Of a stretch of DNA of 7,211 nt, positions 5,444 to 7,211 are shown piece by piece. Positions within the stretch are counted from its first letter, which is position 1. Each line of letters begins with the position of its first letter. A model generated the notes under the pieces. The model was not told the origin of the DNA, did not search any database, and was given only the letters and a program-made list of their open reading frames with translations. The stretch covers positions 1 through 7,211 of the forward strand of contig JADGON010000355.1 of assembly GCA_017882945.1 (NCBI GenBank), read 5' to 3'. The translations under genes and the position numbers were made by a program. Source of the DNA: Acidimicrobiia bacterium. Lineage in GTDB: Bacteria; Actinomycetota; Acidimicrobiia; IMCC26256; JAENVU01.

Positions 5444-6910
5444 TCAGCCGCCGGCGGCGAGCTCGCCGATGCGGGCGAAGACCTGGGGGTAGATCCCGAC
5501 GATGAGCACGATGGCCGCGCAGATGCCGATCGCCGCGTTGAGCGCCAGCGGGATCTGCACCGGCTCCGGGTTCACCGAGTCCGGGACCGGGTGGAACCAC
5601 ATCTCCCGGACCACCCGCAGGTAATAGAAGAACGCGACCACGGACATGACCGCGGCGATCACTCCGAGCACGGTCGCGCCCGGGGTCCCGGCGTCCAGCA
5701 CCGACCGGAACATCACGAACTTGGCGAACCAGCCGGCCAGCGGCGGGAGGCCGGCGAGCGAGAGCAGGAAGACGGTCATCAGCACCGCGAAGCTGGGCGC
5801 GTAGCTGCCGAGTCCGCCGTAGGTGGAGATCTCGGCCGAGCGGGTCCGGCGCGCGAACGCGATGACGACGGCGAACGCGCCGAGATTCATCGCGCCGTAG
5901 ATCAACAGGTAGATGACGACCGCTTCGAACGAGGACCGCGCCGCATGACCGTCGGCCGCGACGGCGAAGGGCACGAGAATGAACCCACCTTGCGCGATCG
6001 ACGAGTAGGCCAACATCCGGACGATGTTCGTCTGACGCAGCGCGGCAAGGTTTCCGAGGACCATCGATGCGGCGGCGAGCACCCAGAGCGCCGGTTGCCA
6101 GGTGTCGGGCACCGCGAAGAACCCGAAGAACACGATCGACAGCATCGCGACGAAACCGCCGGCCTTCGAGGAGACCGAAAGGAACGCGGTCACCGGCGTG
6201 GGCGCGCCCTCGTAGGTGTCAGGAACCCAGAAGTGGAACGGCACCGCGCTGACCTTGAACGCGAAGCCGACCAGGGTCAGGAAGACCGCGACGATCAGCA
6301 GCGAGGTGTGCGGAGTGCGGGGGGCGGCCAGTGCGATGTCACGCAGCAGCGTCGAGCCGGTGAGCCCGAACACCAGCGACATCCCGTACAACATGATCGC
6401 GGAGGACAGCACGCCGATCAGGTAGTACTTGATCGCAGCCTCGTTCGACTTCGGGTCGTGCTTGCGCCAGCCCGCGAGCACGAACGTCGGGATCGAGATG
6501 GTCTCGAGCGCAACGAAGATCGTGATGAGGTCGCGCGCCGAGGTCATGACCATCATGCCGAGGAGCGACGTCAGCAGCAGCACGTAGAACTCGCCCTGGT
6601 AGTAGTCGCCGTCGCCGATGTAGTCGACCGACAGCAACAACGTCACGTAGGCAGCCGCGAGGAAGAAGCCCGTCAGCGCGAGAGAGTACGGATCGACGAC
6701 GAATGCGCCGCCGAACATCTGCCGCGTCCCACCATTCACCGCGAGCGTGACGACCGGCACCATCGCGGCGAGCACGCCGATCGTGGCCAGCTGCGACGTC
6801 TGGAAGCGGCGCCGGTACTGGAAGAAGAAGTCCGCGATCAGGACGACGATGATCGTCGCGGAGATGATGATCTCCGGCGCGATTGCGTGGAAGTCCCAAC
6901 CGGGATTCAA
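5444..6910 (-). CDS. nuoN: NADH-quinone oxidoreductase subunit N (complex I, antiporter-like)
   Basis: Membrane subunit of respiratory complex I and one of the three antiporter-like proton-pumping units. It has 488 residues, normal for NuoN, with about 14 hydrophobic segments. The conserved charges of the proton channel are visible: Glu135 in VALETISIPTFVLAG, Lys219 in AFKVSAVPFHFWVPD, Lys249 in SSKAGGF and Lys397 in GWFAKF. These correspond to E. coli NuoN E133, K217, K247 and K395. Other family marks are KSNEAAIKYYLIG (154-166) and SLAGLPPLAG (384-393). The start is TTG at 6910-6908, 5 bases after the nuoM stop. It is favoured because GGAGG lies 9 bases before it and the protein then begins with the normal short N-terminus. 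The open frame extending back to about 7024 is only the nuoM region read out of frame. Confidence 0.97.
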   Translation of the reverse strand: MNPGWDFHAIAPEIIISATIIVVLIADFFFQYRRRFQTSQLATIGVLAAMVPVVTLAVNGGTRQMFGGAFVVDPYSLALTGFFLAAAYVTLLLSVDYIGDGDYYQGEFYVLLLTSLLGMMVMTSARDLITIFVALETISIPTFVLAGWRKHDPKSNEAAIKYYLIGVLSSAIMLYGMSLVFGLTGSTLLRDIALAAPRTPHTSLLIVAVFLTLVGFAFKVSAVPFHFWVPDTYEGAPTPVTAFLSVSSKAGGFVAMLSIVFFGFFAVPDTWQPALWVLAAASMVLGNLAALRQTNIVRMLAYSSIAQGGFILVPFAVAADGHAARSSFEAVVIYLLIYGAMNLGAFAVVIAFARRTRSAEISTYGGLGSYAPSFAVLMTVFLLSLAGLPPLAGWFAKFVMFRSVLDAGTPGATVLGVIAAVMSVVAFFYYLRVVREMWFHPVPDSVNPEPVQIPLALNAAIGICAAIVLIVGIYPQVFARIGELAAGG

Positions 6911-6915
6911 CGTTC

Positions 6916-7211
6916 TCAGCCTCCGAAGAGCCGGGTCACGGCACCGTCGGTGACACTGAAGACGATGTTCGGGTAGATGCCGAGCACCAGGATGCCGAGC
7001 AGCATCGGCGTCCACGCGATCCACTCGATCGTGCTGACGTCGTGGATGTGCGCCTCCGCGAACTCCGACTTGGGCTCACCGAATGCCACCCGCTGGTACA
7101 TCCAGAGCAGGTAGCCCGCAGCGAGCACGGTGCCGACCGCGGCAATGACCATGTAGACGCGGAACGTCACGTCGGTGCTGCCACCGAGGAGGCCGTTGAT
7201 GCTCGCGGCCG
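6916..7211 (-). CDS. nuoM: NADH-quinone oxidoreductase subunit M, C-terminal end (partial)
   Basis: The last 97 residues of an antiporter-like complex I subunit enter from the right edge and end at TGA 6918-6916. Two hydrophobic segments are visible. The first is VIAAVGTVLAAGYLLWMYQR, followed by VAFGEPK, the typical end of a NuoM transmembrane segment. The second is WIAWTPMLLGILVLGIYPN, followed by the usual short tail ending VTRLFGG. Its place directly before nuoN matches the standard nuo order L-M-N. An in-frame GTG at 7170 is internal and is not the start; the frame continues to the window edge. The catalytic lysines and glutamate lie outside the window. Confidence 0.93.
   Translation of the reverse strand, partial: AASINGLLGGSTDVTFRVYMVIAAVGTVLAAGYLLWMYQRVAFGEPKSEFAEAHIHDVSTIEWIAWTPMLLGILVLGIYPNIVFSVTDGAVTRLFGG
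6920..6924 (-). promoter_or_regulatory. Ribosome binding site deciding the TTG start of nuoN
   Basis: Minus-strand GGAGG lies within the last codons of nuoM (Phe-Gly-Gly), 9 bases before TTG at 6910-6908. No ATG or GTG in the nuoN frame is close enough to use it. The site therefore supports the unusual TTG start and ties nuoN translation to ribosomes finishing nuoM. Confidence 0.75.

Noticed and set aside
2652..5492. A very long plus-strand open frame (over 900 codons) opposite acs and the methyltransferase
   Set aside because: It is antisense to two clearly recognised genes, and its translation is a low-complexity Arg/Asp/Glu/His/Val mixture typical of the complement of GC-rich codons. No domain is visible.
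5439..5600. Upstream extension of the methyltransferase to a start near 5600
   Set aside because: The extra residues are Arg/Gly-rich and lie wholly within nuoN in another frame. Family similarity begins just after the GTG at 5438.
5591..6976. A long plus-strand open frame (461 codons) opposite nuoN
   Set aside because: It has the same kind of charged, low-complexity composition. The minus strand encodes an unmistakable NuoN with all key residues.
6911..7024. Upstream extension of nuoN to a start near 7024
   Set aside because: The extension lies inside nuoM and is Arg/His-rich and not membrane-like. The TTG at 6910 has a good ribosome site and gives a normal NuoN N-terminus.

Overview
The window comes from a high-GC bacterium, most likely an actinobacterium. 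The coding regions are rich in G and C at third codon positions, GTG and TTG starts are common, and the genes are tightly packed. The acetyl-CoA synthetase and complex I subunits have an actinobacterial flavour. An Acidimicrobiia-type lineage would fit, but that is an impression from gene order and protein style, not a measured result. No rRNA, tRNA, CRISPR array, insertion sequence or phage gene was seen.

Layout from left to right. Positions 1-122 hold two exact 59-base copies of a direct repeat with a 63-base (21-codon) period. One plus-strand frame runs through them from the window edge to a stop at 136-138 and may be the C-terminal tail of an unseen repeat-tailed protein. Convergent to it, on the minus strand, lies htpX (135-995), a membrane zinc protease; the two stop codons overlap in one CTAG. 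A 119-base divergent spacer (996-1114) separates htpX from a plus-strand histidine-phosphatase gene (1115-1750), whose start looks leaderless or nearly so.

The rest is a minus-strand gene run, read from right to left: nuoM (C-terminal end only, from the right edge to 6916), nuoN (6910-5444), a MidA/NDUFAF7-type SAM-dependent methyltransferase (5438-4290), acs for acetyl-CoA synthetase (4235-2268) and a small HAD phosphatase (2271-1783). nuoM/nuoN and nuoN/methyltransferase are each separated by only 5 bases. acs and the HAD gene overlap by 4 bases (GTGA). The 54-base gap before acs holds a strong Shine-Dalgarno site and a plausible separate promoter.

Together, the right half is the tail of a complex I (NADH:quinone oxidoreductase) operon that continues into a likely complex I assembly methyltransferase and then into acetate activation, so respiratory-chain genes are placed directly ahead of acetate use. 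The most informative points are the coupling of the NDUFAF7-like methyltransferase to nuoN, the acs-coupled HAD phosphatase resembling the phosphatase half of polynucleotide kinase-phosphatase, and the in-frame 21-codon repeat with the shared CTAG stop. I did not find convincing evidence of a wholly new system; most of the window is core metabolism.
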